5,973 nt of DNA from UBA11524 sp964391995 (GCA_964391995.1 CAYMOM010000120.1:1-5973); one strand, 5' to 3'. Shown: positions 1-5,802, numbered from the stretch's first letter. The notes: generated from the sequence alone by a model not told the origin. A program made the numbers and translations.

Positions 1-20
1 CCGCGATACGAATGAAGTCA

Positions 21-38
21 GAGGGCCTGCGGGCCCTC
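21..38. repeat. GC-rich inverted repeat (hairpin) without T tract
   Basis: GAGGGCC at 21-27 pairs perfectly with GGCCCTC at 32-38 around a 4-base loop (TGCG). No run of T follows on either strand, so it is not a standard intrinsic terminator. It may be part of a composite 3' structure of a plus-strand gene or of an intergenic repeat. Confidence 0.6.
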
Positions 39-70
39 CGACACCTCCCGAAGGTCTTTTGACAGTCTGA

Positions 71-98
71 GCCGCCGGCAAAAACCGGTGGCCTTTTT
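71..98 (+). terminator. Rho-independent terminator, plus strand
   Basis: An 8-bp stem pairs GCCGCCGG (71-78) with CCGGTGGC (85-92), with one G-U pair and the loop CAAAAA. It is followed one base later by TTTTT (94-98). The T run lies on the plus-strand side only, so it should end transcription of a plus-strand gene to the left of the window, convergent with the regulator gene. On the minus strand the same hairpin follows the regulator stop (113-111) but lacks a T tract, so it would be at best a weak terminator there. Confidence 0.75.
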
Positions 99-110
99 CA
101 TTGGCATGCA

Positions 111-470
111 TTATGTCAGCTGATTTTTAATGGCCTCGAAAGTGGCCTGGGAAATATCGTGCTCAATCTTGCAGGCATCCTCCCGGGCGGTTTGGGCGTC
201 CACCCCAATCTGCACCAGGAAGGAGGACAGCACCTTGTGCCGCTCGTAAATGCGGCGGGCAATGCCTTCGCCCTGCTCCGTCAGGGTGATGAGGTTTTCT
301 TCATCCATGAGGATGAACCCATTCTCTCTCAGGCGCTTCATGGCAAAGCTGACGGACGGCTTGGTCACGTTCAGCCGGGCAGCAATATCCACCGAGCGGA
401 CGTAGCCTTTTTCCTCCTGGAGCATCATGATCGTCTCCAGATAATCCTCTGCGGATTCGTGAATATTCAT
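111..470 (-). CDS. DtxR/MntR-family metal-dependent transcriptional regulator
   Basis: This 119-residue protein is probably a metal-activated repressor of manganese or iron uptake genes. Residues 1-65 form the winged helix-turn-helix (SVDIAARLNVTKPSVSFAMKRL is the helix-turn-helix core), and residues 66-119 the metal-binding dimerisation domain. By comparison with B. subtilis MntR, the metal ligands are D9, E12, H78, E103 and H104, but the position of MntR E99 is C100 (DACKIEH), as in DtxR/IdeR. It lacks the C-terminal SH3-like domain of DtxR and is shorter than MntR (about 142 residues). The ATG at 470 is chosen because it matches the family N terminus and has a GGAAGG site nine bases upstream; the upstream in-frame ATG at 500 lies before the predicted transcription start. 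Its targets are not in the window unless it regulates itself. The family is clear; Mn versus Fe is not. Confidence 0.92.
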   Translation of the reverse strand: MNIHESAEDYLETIMMLQEEKGYVRSVDIAARLNVTKPSVSFAMKRLRENGFILMDEENLITLTEQGEGIARRIYERHKVLSSFLVQIGVDAQTAREDACKIEHDISQATFEAIKNQLT

Positions 471-477
471 GGATGAA

Positions 478-489
478 CACCTTCCTTCT
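478..489 (-). promoter_or_regulatory. Ribosome binding site of the metalloregulator gene
   Basis: The minus strand reads AGAAGGAAGGTG, with GGAAGG about nine bases before the ATG at 470. This supports the 119-residue product over the longer in-frame reading that begins at 653. Confidence 0.65.
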
Positions 490-503
490 GCGGCTTTCAT
501 CCT

Positions 504-532
504 ATGGTAGCACATCCGGCGGATTTTTGCAA
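504..532 (-). promoter_or_regulatory. Predicted sigma-A promoter of the metalloregulator gene
   Basis: The minus strand has TTGCAA (532-527) as -35, a 17-base spacer and TACCAT (509-504) as -10, preceded directly by TGC, which makes an extended -10. Transcription would start near 497, leaving a leader of about 27 bases before the ATG at 470. The -35 hexamer overlaps the left arm of the 523-550 inverted repeat, so a protein bound there should block RNA polymerase. The promoter is predicted from motif match and spacing only. Confidence 0.5.
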
Positions 533-550
533 ATCCATCCATGCAAAAAT
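523..550. repeat. Perfect 9-bp inverted repeat, candidate operator
   Basis: ATTTTTGCA (523-531) is the exact reverse complement of TGCAAAAAT (542-550), with a 10-base spacer. It sits just after the phosphoesterase stop codon (555-553) and covers the -35 of the metalloregulator promoter. A second overlapping palindrome, GGATTT-TTGC-AAATCC (521-536), shares its left arm. It could be an operator for autoregulation, or an AT-rich hairpin at the 3' end of the phosphoesterase mRNA. No T tract follows it on the minus strand, so a terminator role is less likely. Confidence 0.55.
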
Positions 551-552
551 GC

Positions 553-1248
553 TTACCGGCTGTAGTGCCCGGTGAGCACCTCGTTGATGTAGGCCTCCCG
601 GTGGGGCAGGTGCGGATCGGTCCGGGCCAGGTCTGCGGCGGCCTGGTTGTCATAGGGGACGGAAAGAATGCTGAAGCTCAGTGCCGAGGGTTCGGCGGTT
701 TTCTCGCCCTCCACCAGCAGGGCATGGGCCCGGCTGACCCCCATGCTGTTGCCCACGCTGCCGGTGTTGATGATATACCCCTCGTGGAGGGCGCGGACAA
801 AGGGCCGGTGGCTGTCGGCAAAAATCACGCCGCCAAAGTCCTCCCCATCCCTGTGAAAGGCCCGGGACAGCAGTTCCTTATCATCGTTGACCTTCATCAG
901 CGGCATAACGGGCCTGCCGTGGAACAGGCGGAAGCGCACACCCCCCAGGGTGACCTCCGCCTCCCGGGGCAGGCCGTTCAGCCAGGCCATGCGTTCCGGG
1001 CCCAGCTGATTCCAGAAATAGTCATCCGCGGCAAACTGCTTGCCCCCTATGCCATAGTCCCAGTTTCCGCCCAGGCACAGGGTGCAGTGCCGGCGCACCC
1101 AGTCGCAGGTTTCGGCATTGCTGGGTCCTTTGCCCACCGCATCCCCCAGGAACCATATTTCGTCCGGTGCCAGGCGCTTCAGGTGGCTTTCCATGGCCTG
1201 GGTTGCCGGCAGGTTGCCATGCAGGTCGGCCAGCATAACGATTTTCAT
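553..1248 (-). CDS. Calcineurin-like metallophosphoesterase (YfcE/PrpE-like)
   Basis: This 231-residue cytosolic protein has the fold signature of two-metal phosphodiesterases and phosphatases. Visible motifs are D8-L-H10-GN near the N terminus, GD36 (FLGDAVGKGP), GGN62-W-D64 in place of GNHD/E, H110-G, then ADSH147-RPF and NTGSVG (161-166). In most relatives the fourth motif reads GHTHxPF; here the glycine and first histidine are A144 and D145, so one metal ligand is changed to aspartate. The substrate cannot be read from sequence; relatives act on phosphodiesters, nucleotides or phosphoproteins. The start ATG at 1248 follows an AGGAG site with good spacing. The gene begins 12 bases after the luxS stop, and the ribosome site fills that gap, so the two are surely co-transcribed. 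No signal peptide is seen. Confidence 0.88.
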   Translation of the reverse strand: MKIVMLADLHGNLPATQAMESHLKRLAPDEIWFLGDAVGKGPSNAETCDWVRRHCTLCLGGNWDYGIGGKQFAADDYFWNQLGPERMAWLNGLPREAEVTLGGVRFRLFHGRPVMPLMKVNDDKELLSRAFHRDGEDFGGVIFADSHRPFVRALHEGYIINTGSVGNSMGVSRAHALLVEGEKTAEPSALSFSILSVPYDNQAAADLARTDPHLPHREAYINEVLTGHYSR

Positions 1249-1260
1249 AGGCGCTCCTTG
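1249..1260 (-). promoter_or_regulatory. luxS-phosphoesterase junction with ribosome binding site
   Basis: The whole 12-base gap between the luxS TAA and the phosphoesterase ATG reads CAAGGAGCGCCT on the minus strand. It holds AAGGAG and leaves no room for a promoter or terminator, so the two genes share one message. Confidence 0.75.
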
Positions 1261-1725
1261 TTATTCAGGATAGACCATGGTATCAGGGGTGCAGTGCTCC
1301 AGCACCCGGCAGTACGCCGCAGCCTCCGCCCGGGCGCCGGGCAGGTCGTGCTCCAGGTAATTGCCGCACTCAATCTTCTTCGCCCCGGGGATCTCGCCCT
1401 CGAACCCGGCGGCAAAGGCAAAGGCATCCCGCACCAGGGCAATGGCGGCATCCTTGCCGATGCTGTCCCGCAGAATCAGGTAAAACCCTGTGCGGCAGCC
1501 CATGGGACCAAAGTACACCACCTGGTCGGACAATTCGCCGGAGCGGACAAAGGTGGCCACCAGGTGCTCCAGGGTGTGCATGGCAGGCTGGGCCAGGTAG
1601 TCCCCCTGGTTGGGGTATTTCAGCCGCAGGTCGTAGGTAATGTCCTCGCCGTCGATGCGAGAAACATATATGCCGGGGGTCAGCAGGTCGTGGTTAATGG
1701 TGAAAGAGGCAATCTTACGCAGCAT
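1261..1725 (-). CDS. luxS: S-ribosylhomocysteine lyase LuxS
   Basis: LuxS splits S-ribosylhomocysteine into homocysteine and 4,5-dihydroxy-2,3-pentanedione, the AI-2 precursor, in the activated methyl cycle; it is a cytosolic metal-dependent homodimer. At 154 residues the length is normal. The N terminus (RKIASFTINHDLLTPGIY) is typical. The metal ligands H50, H54 (HTLEH) and C120 (ECGNY) are present, as are catalytic E53 and C77 (FGPMGCRTG), so the enzyme should be active. The ATG at 1725 is preferred because AAAGGA lies eight bases upstream and it matches the family start. An ATG at 1734 would add MNP but touches the ribosome site. The gene overlaps the end of the MATE gene by 11 bases, implying translational coupling. 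The partner nucleosidase (Pfs/MTAN), which makes its substrate, is not in the window. Confidence 0.97.
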   Translation of the reverse strand: MLRKIASFTINHDLLTPGIYVSRIDGEDITYDLRLKYPNQGDYLAQPAMHTLEHLVATFVRSGELSDQVVYFGPMGCRTGFYLILRDSIGKDAAIALVRDAFAFAAGFEGEIPGAKKIECGNYLEHDLPGARAEAAAYCRVLEHCTPDTMVYPE

Positions 1726-3097
1726 GGGGTTCATCCTTTCCGTACGGGCAGCCCAGCCGGATGGCCAGCCGCTTGCTGACATGGAGGTAGCAGGGAAGCA
1801 GGAACAAATCGGCAGCAATCCAGGCCGCCGGGTTAGCCAGGCAGGCGCCGCTGAAGCCCATGACGGGCACCAGCAGAACAGCCACGGCAGAGCGGGCAAT
1901 CATCTCCGCCACGCCAGCCAGCATGGCGGCCCGGGTGAACCCCATGCCCTGAATGGAAAAGCGCAGCAGGTTCACCATCAGCAGGGGGAAATACATGGCG
2001 GTGTTGGTGGTGATGAACTGGTGGGCCAGGGCAATCACCTGGGTTTCCTCCGCACTGACGAACAGGCTGATCAGCGCCGGGCCGAAAAGCCACGCCACCA
2101 GGAACACCGCCACGGCATATATGCCGCCGGCAATGGTGGCAGCCTTCAGCCCCTGATGGATGCGCTGCACCTTCCGTGCGCCCACGTTCTGCCCGGCAAA
2201 GGTGGCCATGGTAGCCGCCAGGGCATCGAACACGCAGGCAAACAGGCTGCTCAGCTTGCTGCATGCGGCAACCGCCGCCACTGCGATGGTGCCCAGGCCG
2301 TTGATGGCAGTTTGAATCACCACAGAGCCAATGGCGGTGATGGAATACTGCAGGCCCATGGGCAGGCCCATGCCCAGCAGCTGCCTGCACAGCTCCGGGC
2401 GGAAGCGCCAGTCGTCCCGGCTCAATTGCAGGATGGGGAAACGCTTCATCATCACCAGCAGGCAGCCTGTGCCGGAAATCAGCTGGCTGATCACCGTGGC
2501 AATGGCCGCGCCAGCCACACCCATGCCGCCGTACAGGATCAGCACCACATCCAGCACAATGTTCACCAGGGCCGCCAGGGCAATGAAATACACGGGGGTT
2601 TTGCTATCCCCCAGGGAGCGGAGAATGCCGCTGCACATATTATACAGCACCGTAACCGGAATGGCCATGAAAATCGGGCGGATATAGGCAATGGCATTGC
2701 CGATGATATCCTCCGGGGTGTTCAGCAGGCGGAGCATCCACGGGCACAAAAGGGAGGTAACCACCGCCAGCACCACGCTGAGCACCGCGCCAACGTAAAC
2801 CGCATTGCCCACAAAGCGGCGCAGCTCGGTTTCATCCCGGGAGCCAAAGGCCTGGGCAATGGGTATGGCAAAGCCGGAGCACAGCCCCATGCAAAAACCC
2901 AGGATGAGAAAGTTAATCGCCCCGGTGGAGCCCACCGCCGCCAGGGCGGAGGAGCCCAGAAACCGGCCCACAATAGCCGTATCCACAAAATTATACAGCT
3001 GCTGGAACAGAAAGCCAAACAGCAGCGGCACCGTGAATCCCAGCACCAGCCGCATGGGCGAGCCCTGGGTTAAATCCTTCACATGGGAACGAGACAT
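1715..3097 (-). CDS. MATE family efflux transporter
   Basis: This 460-residue inner-membrane protein belongs to the multidrug and toxic compound extrusion family, sodium- or proton-driven antiporters exporting cationic drugs or metabolites. Family marks are QQLYNFVDTAIVGRFLG (32-48), the loop GILRSLGDSKTP (157-168) after helix 4, and the second-half counterpart AGQNVGARK (301-309). Hydrophobic stretches are consistent with twelve helices in two similar halves, and the length is normal. The substrate cannot be deduced. The ATG at 3097 (MSRSHVKDLTQGSP) is chosen because AAAGGA precedes it by nine bases and the N terminus is family-like; the in-frame ATG at 3151 falls within the promoter region. 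The stop lies 11 bases inside luxS, so the transporter heads a MATE-luxS-phosphoesterase operon. A link to AI-2 or to methyl-cycle metabolites is only suggested by position. Confidence 0.95.
   Translation of the reverse strand: MSRSHVKDLTQGSPMRLVLGFTVPLLFGFLFQQLYNFVDTAIVGRFLGSSALAAVGSTGAINFLILGFCMGLCSGFAIPIAQAFGSRDETELRRFVGNAVYVGAVLSVVLAVVTSLLCPWMLRLLNTPEDIIGNAIAYIRPIFMAIPVTVLYNMCSGILRSLGDSKTPVYFIALAALVNIVLDVVLILYGGMGVAGAAIATVISQLISGTGCLLVMMKRFPILQLSRDDWRFRPELCRQLLGMGLPMGLQYSITAIGSVVIQTAINGLGTIAVAAVAACSKLSSLFACVFDALAATMATFAGQNVGARKVQRIHQGLKAATIAGGIYAVAVFLVAWLFGPALISLFVSAEETQVIALAHQFITTNTAMYFPLLMVNLLRFSIQGMGFTRAAMLAGVAEMIARSAVAVLLVPVMGFSGACLANPAAWIAADLFLLPCYLHVSKRLAIRLGCPYGKDEPHAA
1734..1739 (-). 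promoter_or_regulatory. luxS ribosome binding site inside the MATE gene
   Basis: AAAGGA on the minus strand lies eight bases before the ATG at 1725 and within the last codons of the transporter. It overlaps the alternative ATG at 1734, which is why the shorter LuxS start is favoured. Confidence 0.6.
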
Positions 3098-3140
3098 ACA
3101 GCGTTTTCCTTTCGCAGTCAAAAAAGTGTTCTCGTTTCCT

Positions 3141-3169
3141 ATATAGCACAAATACGGCTGTTTGGCAAG
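3141..3169 (-). promoter_or_regulatory. Predicted promoter of the MATE-luxS-phosphoesterase operon
   Basis: The minus strand has TTGCCA (3169-3164), a 17-base spacer, and TATATA (3146-3141) preceded by TGC as an extended -10. Transcription would start near 3134, giving a leader of about 37 bases before the ATG at 3097. It lies between the kinase stop and the transporter. No strong terminator comes before it, so read-through from the kinase gene may also feed this operon. Confidence 0.65.
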
Positions 3170-3212
3170 CGGTGATATATGGGCGAAAAGCGTGAAAAAT
3201 CAACAGGTCTGG

Positions 3213-4679
3213 CTAGGCCAGGGGCAGCTCGAACCAGAAGGTGGAGCCTTCGCCCTCCTGGCTTTCCACCCCATAGGGCGCGTGATGCTGCTCCAGAATG
3301 CCCTGCACAATGGAAAGCCCCAGTCCACTGCCGATAATGGCCCGCCGGTGGGTGTCGTGGGTGCGGTAATACCGGTGCCAGATCAGCGGAAGCTCCTCCT
3401 GGGGGATACCCTTGCCCGTATCGCGAATGCTGATGCGCACGCGGCCTTCCCGCTGCTCCTGGGTCACGTACACCTGCTTGTCCGCCCCGGTGTAGGTCAG
3501 CGCATTGCCCATCAGGTTGTAGGCCACCTGGCCCATGCGGCGCTCATCGGCCTGCACGGTGAAGTGCTCCTCCGGCGCAAAGGTCACCCGGTACCCATCG
3601 GACTCCACCAGCTTGCCGATGCGCTGCACAATGCTCTCCATGGCGGCGGTCAGGTCAAAGGGCGCCAGGCTCATGGGCAGGGAGCCGGCCTGCAGGCGGG
3701 AAAAGTCCAGCACCTCCTCCACCAGGGAGGACAGGCGCGCCGTTTCATCAATGATGGTCTGCATGTTCTCCGGGGTGTTTTCCCCGGGCAGGTCCCGCAT
3801 AACCTCCGCATAGCCGGCAATCATGGTCAGGGGTGTGCGCAGGTCGTGGCTGATGTTGGCAATCAGCTCGTGCTGCAGGCGCTCCACCTGGCTCAGCTCC
3901 TCGGCGGCCCGGGTCAGGGTGGTGTTTAGCTCGGCCATTTCCCGGTAGTTGCCGCCATGCCTGGGCGGCACATATTCCCCATGGGCCAGGGCCTTGGCTG
4001 CCTGGTTGGTTTCGATAATGGGCCGGGAAACATTCCGGGATATCAGCGCTGCCAGGCCCAGGGCGCCCAGCAGCACCACGGCGGTGATCAGCGTCAGCTG
4101 GGAGCGCAGGGTGGTGACGGTGGCATCCAGGGGGGTAATCACGGCGTTCAGCAGCAGATAGCCGCTTCCGCCCTGGGGCAGGGTGATGCGGCGGGCGTAG
4201 AGCAGGCTTTGCTGGCGGGTTTCCTGGGCAGGCGGCACCATGCCCACAAAGCGGCGGGCATTGTAGGCATCGTTCCTATACAGCTGCACGTTAAACTGCT
4301 CCACCAGGGTGGAGCCATCCTCCGGCGCCCGCTCGCACCACCAGCTCAGATCCCGGATGTTCATGCGGTGAATCAGGCAGAACTGGGTATCTTCGCTGGA
4401 GAGCACCGTGCGATACTTGCTGTCCAGCACCAGGATGCACGCATCGTTCTGCTTGGCCAGCTGATCGGCCAGGAGCTTCACCTCGATGTTGTCCAGGTTG
4501 TCCAGCACGGCATTGGCGGCATCGGACACCTGGTTGGTTTTGTAATACCGGTAGAAATCGTCCAGCCAGACGATCTGGAACAGCCACATGGTTCCGATAA
4601 CAAACGCAACAAAGAGCACCAGATAGAGCATAATACGGCTTCTGATGCCCAGCTTGCTGCCCACCTTATTCTTTTTCAA
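3213..4679 (-). CDS. Sensor histidine kinase, HAMP-containing (two-component system)
   Basis: This 488-residue membrane kinase should phosphorylate the response regulator encoded just upstream. Order: cytoplasmic tail (1-14), membrane helix about 15-37, an extracytoplasmic sensor of about 150 residues, second helix about 194-213, HAMP (214-265), HisKA with phospho-acceptor H278 (ISHDLRTPL), and an ATPase domain with N box (NLMGNALTYTG, 388-398), G1 box (D420-TGKGI), an F-box-like IWHRYYR (433-439) and G2 (GSGLGLS, 450-456). All catalytic motifs are intact. The sensor has cysteines C81, C101 and C115 and resembles no sensor domain I can name; the signal is unknown. The start is a TTG overlapping the regulator gene by 14 bases, with AGGAG twelve bases upstream. 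A GTG at 4664 or ATG at codon 17 are alternatives, the latter cutting into the first helix. Confidence 0.93.
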   Translation of the reverse strand: MKKNKVGSKLGIRSRIMLYLVLFVAFVIGTMWLFQIVWLDDFYRYYKTNQVSDAANAVLDNLDNIEVKLLADQLAKQNDACILVLDSKYRTVLSSEDTQFCLIHRMNIRDLSWWCERAPEDGSTLVEQFNVQLYRNDAYNARRFVGMVPPAQETRQQSLLYARRITLPQGGSGYLLLNAVITPLDATVTTLRSQLTLITAVVLLGALGLAALISRNVSRPIIETNQAAKALAHGEYVPPRHGGNYREMAELNTTLTRAAEELSQVERLQHELIANISHDLRTPLTMIAGYAEVMRDLPGENTPENMQTIIDETARLSSLVEEVLDFSRLQAGSLPMSLAPFDLTAAMESIVQRIGKLVESDGYRVTFAPEEHFTVQADERRMGQVAYNLMGNALTYTGADKQVYVTQEQREGRVRISIRDTGKGIPQEELPLIWHRYYRTHDTHRRAIIGSGLGLSIVQGILEQHHAPYGVESQEGEGSTFWFELPLA

Positions 4680-5334
4680 AGCGGTATCCCACTCCTCTGA
4701 GGGTGGTGATCAGCCCGGCGCTGTCACCCAGCTGGCGGCGCAGGAGCTTGATGTGGGTGTCCAGTGTCCTGTCATCGCCAAAGAAGTCGTAGCCCCACAC
4801 CTCGCTGATGAGTTTTTCCCGGGTCAGGGCAATGCCCCGGTTGCGCACCATGTAAAACAGCAGGTCGTACTCCTTGGGGCTCAGGTCAAGGGCCTGGCCC
4901 TTCAGGGTCACCCGGCGGGCGGTGAAATCCACCACCAGCTCCCCCAGGGCAACGGTTTCGCTTTCCTGGGCGCCGGTGCCGCAGCGCTTGAGGATGGCAC
5001 CCACCCGCATCATCAGCTCCTTGGGGGAAAAGGGCTTGACCACATAGTCGTCTATACCCAACTCGAAGCCGTGAATCCTGTCATACTCCTCGCCCCGGGC
5101 AGAGAGCATCACCATGGGCACCTGGCTTTCCTTGCGAATCTCCCTGCAGGCGGAAAAGCCGTCCAGCTCCGGCATCATAATATCCATGATCACCAGGTCG
5201 TATGGGTGGCGGCGGCAAAGCGCCACGGCCTCCATGCCATTGGTGGCTTCCTCCACCTCATAGCCTTCGAACACTGCATACTTGCGTATCAGCTCGCGGA
5301 TTTTCTGCTCGTCGTCCACAATCAGCAGCTTCAT
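4666..5334 (-). CDS. OmpR/PhoB-family response regulator
   Basis: This 222-residue DNA-binding regulator pairs with the kinase that follows. The receiver domain (1-115) has the acidic pocket D7-D8-E9, phospho-acceptor D51 (VIMDIMMPELDG), S78 at the switch position and K100 (VVKPF). The winged-helix output domain (about 126-222) has the recognition helix around RTLDTHIKLLRRQL (189-202) and the end motif GVGYRF. Length and residues are standard, so it should be a phosphorylation-controlled transcription factor. The ATG at 5334 follows a GAGGTG ribosome site. Target genes cannot be deduced; the neighbouring MATE operon, the PDZ gene and its own promoter are candidates by position only. Confidence 0.96.
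   Translation of the reverse strand: MKLLIVDDEQKIRELIRKYAVFEGYEVEEATNGMEAVALCRRHPYDLVIMDIMMPELDGFSACREIRKESQVPMVMLSARGEEYDRIHGFELGIDDYVVKPFSPKELMMRVGAILKRCGTGAQESETVALGELVVDFTARRVTLKGQALDLSPKEYDLLFYMVRNRGIALTREKLISEVWGYDFFGDDRTLDTHIKLLRRQLGDSAGLITTLRGVGYRFEKE
4692..4696 (-). promoter_or_regulatory. Likely ribosome binding site for the kinase TTG start
   Basis: AGGAG on the minus strand lies twelve bases before the TTG at 4679, inside the 3' end of the regulator gene. The spacing is longer than ideal. Together with the TTG it suggests modest, coupled translation of the kinase relative to the regulator. The alternative GTG at 4664 has no better site. Confidence 0.45.
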
Positions 5335-5351
5335 AGCATCACCTCATGCAC

Positions 5352-5380
5352 AGTATACCACACAGGGCAGCATTTGCCCA
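5352..5380 (-). promoter_or_regulatory. Predicted promoter of the response regulator-kinase pair
   Basis: The minus strand has TGGGCA (5380-5375) as a weak -35, a 17-base spacer, and TATACT (5357-5352) preceded by TGG as an extended -10. It fills the 53-base gap after the PDZ gene. A 5-bp inverted repeat, GGGCA-GCATT-TGCCC (5365-5379), overlaps the -35 and could be an operator half-site pair or a chance match. Confidence 0.5.
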
Positions 5381-5387
5381 GGGAAAA

Positions 5388-5741
5388 TCAATGCAGGCTC
5401 AGCTGCAGGGTCATCATTTCCGCCTGGTTCCGGCGCACCTCCAGGCACATGGGCCTTTGTGCCTGGGTGAGCAGCGCCTCCAGCTGAAGAATGTCCGCCA
5501 CGCTGGCACCATCCGCCTGCAAAAGCACATCGCCGGGAAGGATGCCTGCCTTGTCCGCCGGGCTGCCATCCCGCACCGCCAGCACGGAAACACCCTCCTC
5601 CCCGTCCAGCAGCATCAGCCCCAGGGCAGCCATGCGGGTGGCATTTTCAGCCGGCTCATCCGTATGAAACGCAAAATGCAGGGCCGCACCGCCCGCCAGC
5701 AGGCACAGCACCAGTGCCAGAATCATCAGCCTACGGGGCAT
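5388..5741 (-). CDS. Small membrane-anchored PDZ-domain protein
   Basis: This 117-residue protein has a short basic start (MPRR), one hydrophobic segment (about 5-24, acting as anchor or uncleaved signal), a short linker, then a PDZ domain (about 38-115) facing outside the cytoplasm. The domain shows the carboxylate-binding-loop region (ALGLMLLD, 39-46) and the typical SPADKAGILPGDVLLQADG segment (60-78), as in HtrA, RseP and SpoIVB proteins. No protease domain is attached, so it probably binds peptide C termini or acts as an adaptor rather than cutting. The ATG at 5741 has a strong GGAGG eight bases upstream. It precedes the two-component genes in the same direction, with 53 bases and a likely promoter between. 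A role in modulating the kinase or a protease is inference. I do not recognise a named gene. Confidence 0.8.
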   Translation of the reverse strand: MPRRLMILALVLCLLAGGAALHFAFHTDEPAENATRMAALGLMLLDGEEGVSVLAVRDGSPADKAGILPGDVLLQADGASVADILQLEALLTQAQRPMCLEVRRNQAEMMTLQLSLH

Positions 5742-5802
5742 GGGTGCTCCCTCCTTTGCCCATTATCCTAGCCGCCTTTGGTGAAGGGTGGATGAACTTG
5801 GC

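Larger units (their letters stand above)
1..110. other. Intergenic end of window with two hairpins; no supported gene
   Basis: This stretch lies beyond the stop of the metalloregulator gene and carries no convincing coding sequence. Plus-strand frame 1 reads only four codons before a TGA at 13-15, which might be the tail of a plus-strand gene outside the window, but that is too short to call. It holds a GC-rich hairpin (21-38) and a terminator-like hairpin (71-98), separated by a segment with the short string TTTTGACAGTCTGAG (57-71). I suspect this arrangement is a repeated intergenic element of the host genome; that is inference. Confidence 0.5.

Noticed and set aside
471..653. N-terminal extension of the metalloregulator to an upstream start at 653
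   Set aside because: The extension overlaps the phosphoesterase 3' end, has no family similarity, and lies upstream of the predicted transcription start; the ATG at 470 has a proper ribosome site.
541..1779. Long plus-strand open frame (412 codons) opposite the phosphoesterase and luxS
   Set aside because: Its translation is rich in His, Gln, Gly and Pro with no family resemblance, while the minus strand encodes two clear enzymes. It is a codon-bias shadow in GC-rich DNA.
1640..3073. Long plus-strand open frame (477 codons) opposite the MATE gene
   Set aside because: The His/Gln/Asn-rich, low-complexity translation is typical of the antisense frame of a membrane-protein gene; the minus strand has a complete MATE protein.
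3098..3151. Upstream ATG at 3151 for the MATE protein
   Set aside because: It falls next to the predicted -10 and adds 18 residues unlike the family; the ATG at 3097 has a better ribosome site.
3098..3212. Riboswitch (for example SAM or SAH type) before the MATE-luxS operon
   Set aside because: The predicted leader is only about 37 bases, with no aptamer-like folding that I can see.
3205..3225. Hairpin at the kinase stop codon as a terminator
   Set aside because: The stem is only 5 bp with a 3-base loop, and the T run is too far downstream to act as an intrinsic terminator.
3957..4700. Plus-strand open frame opposite the histidine kinase
   Set aside because: It overlaps an intact kinase with all catalytic motifs, and the translated product has no recognisable domain.
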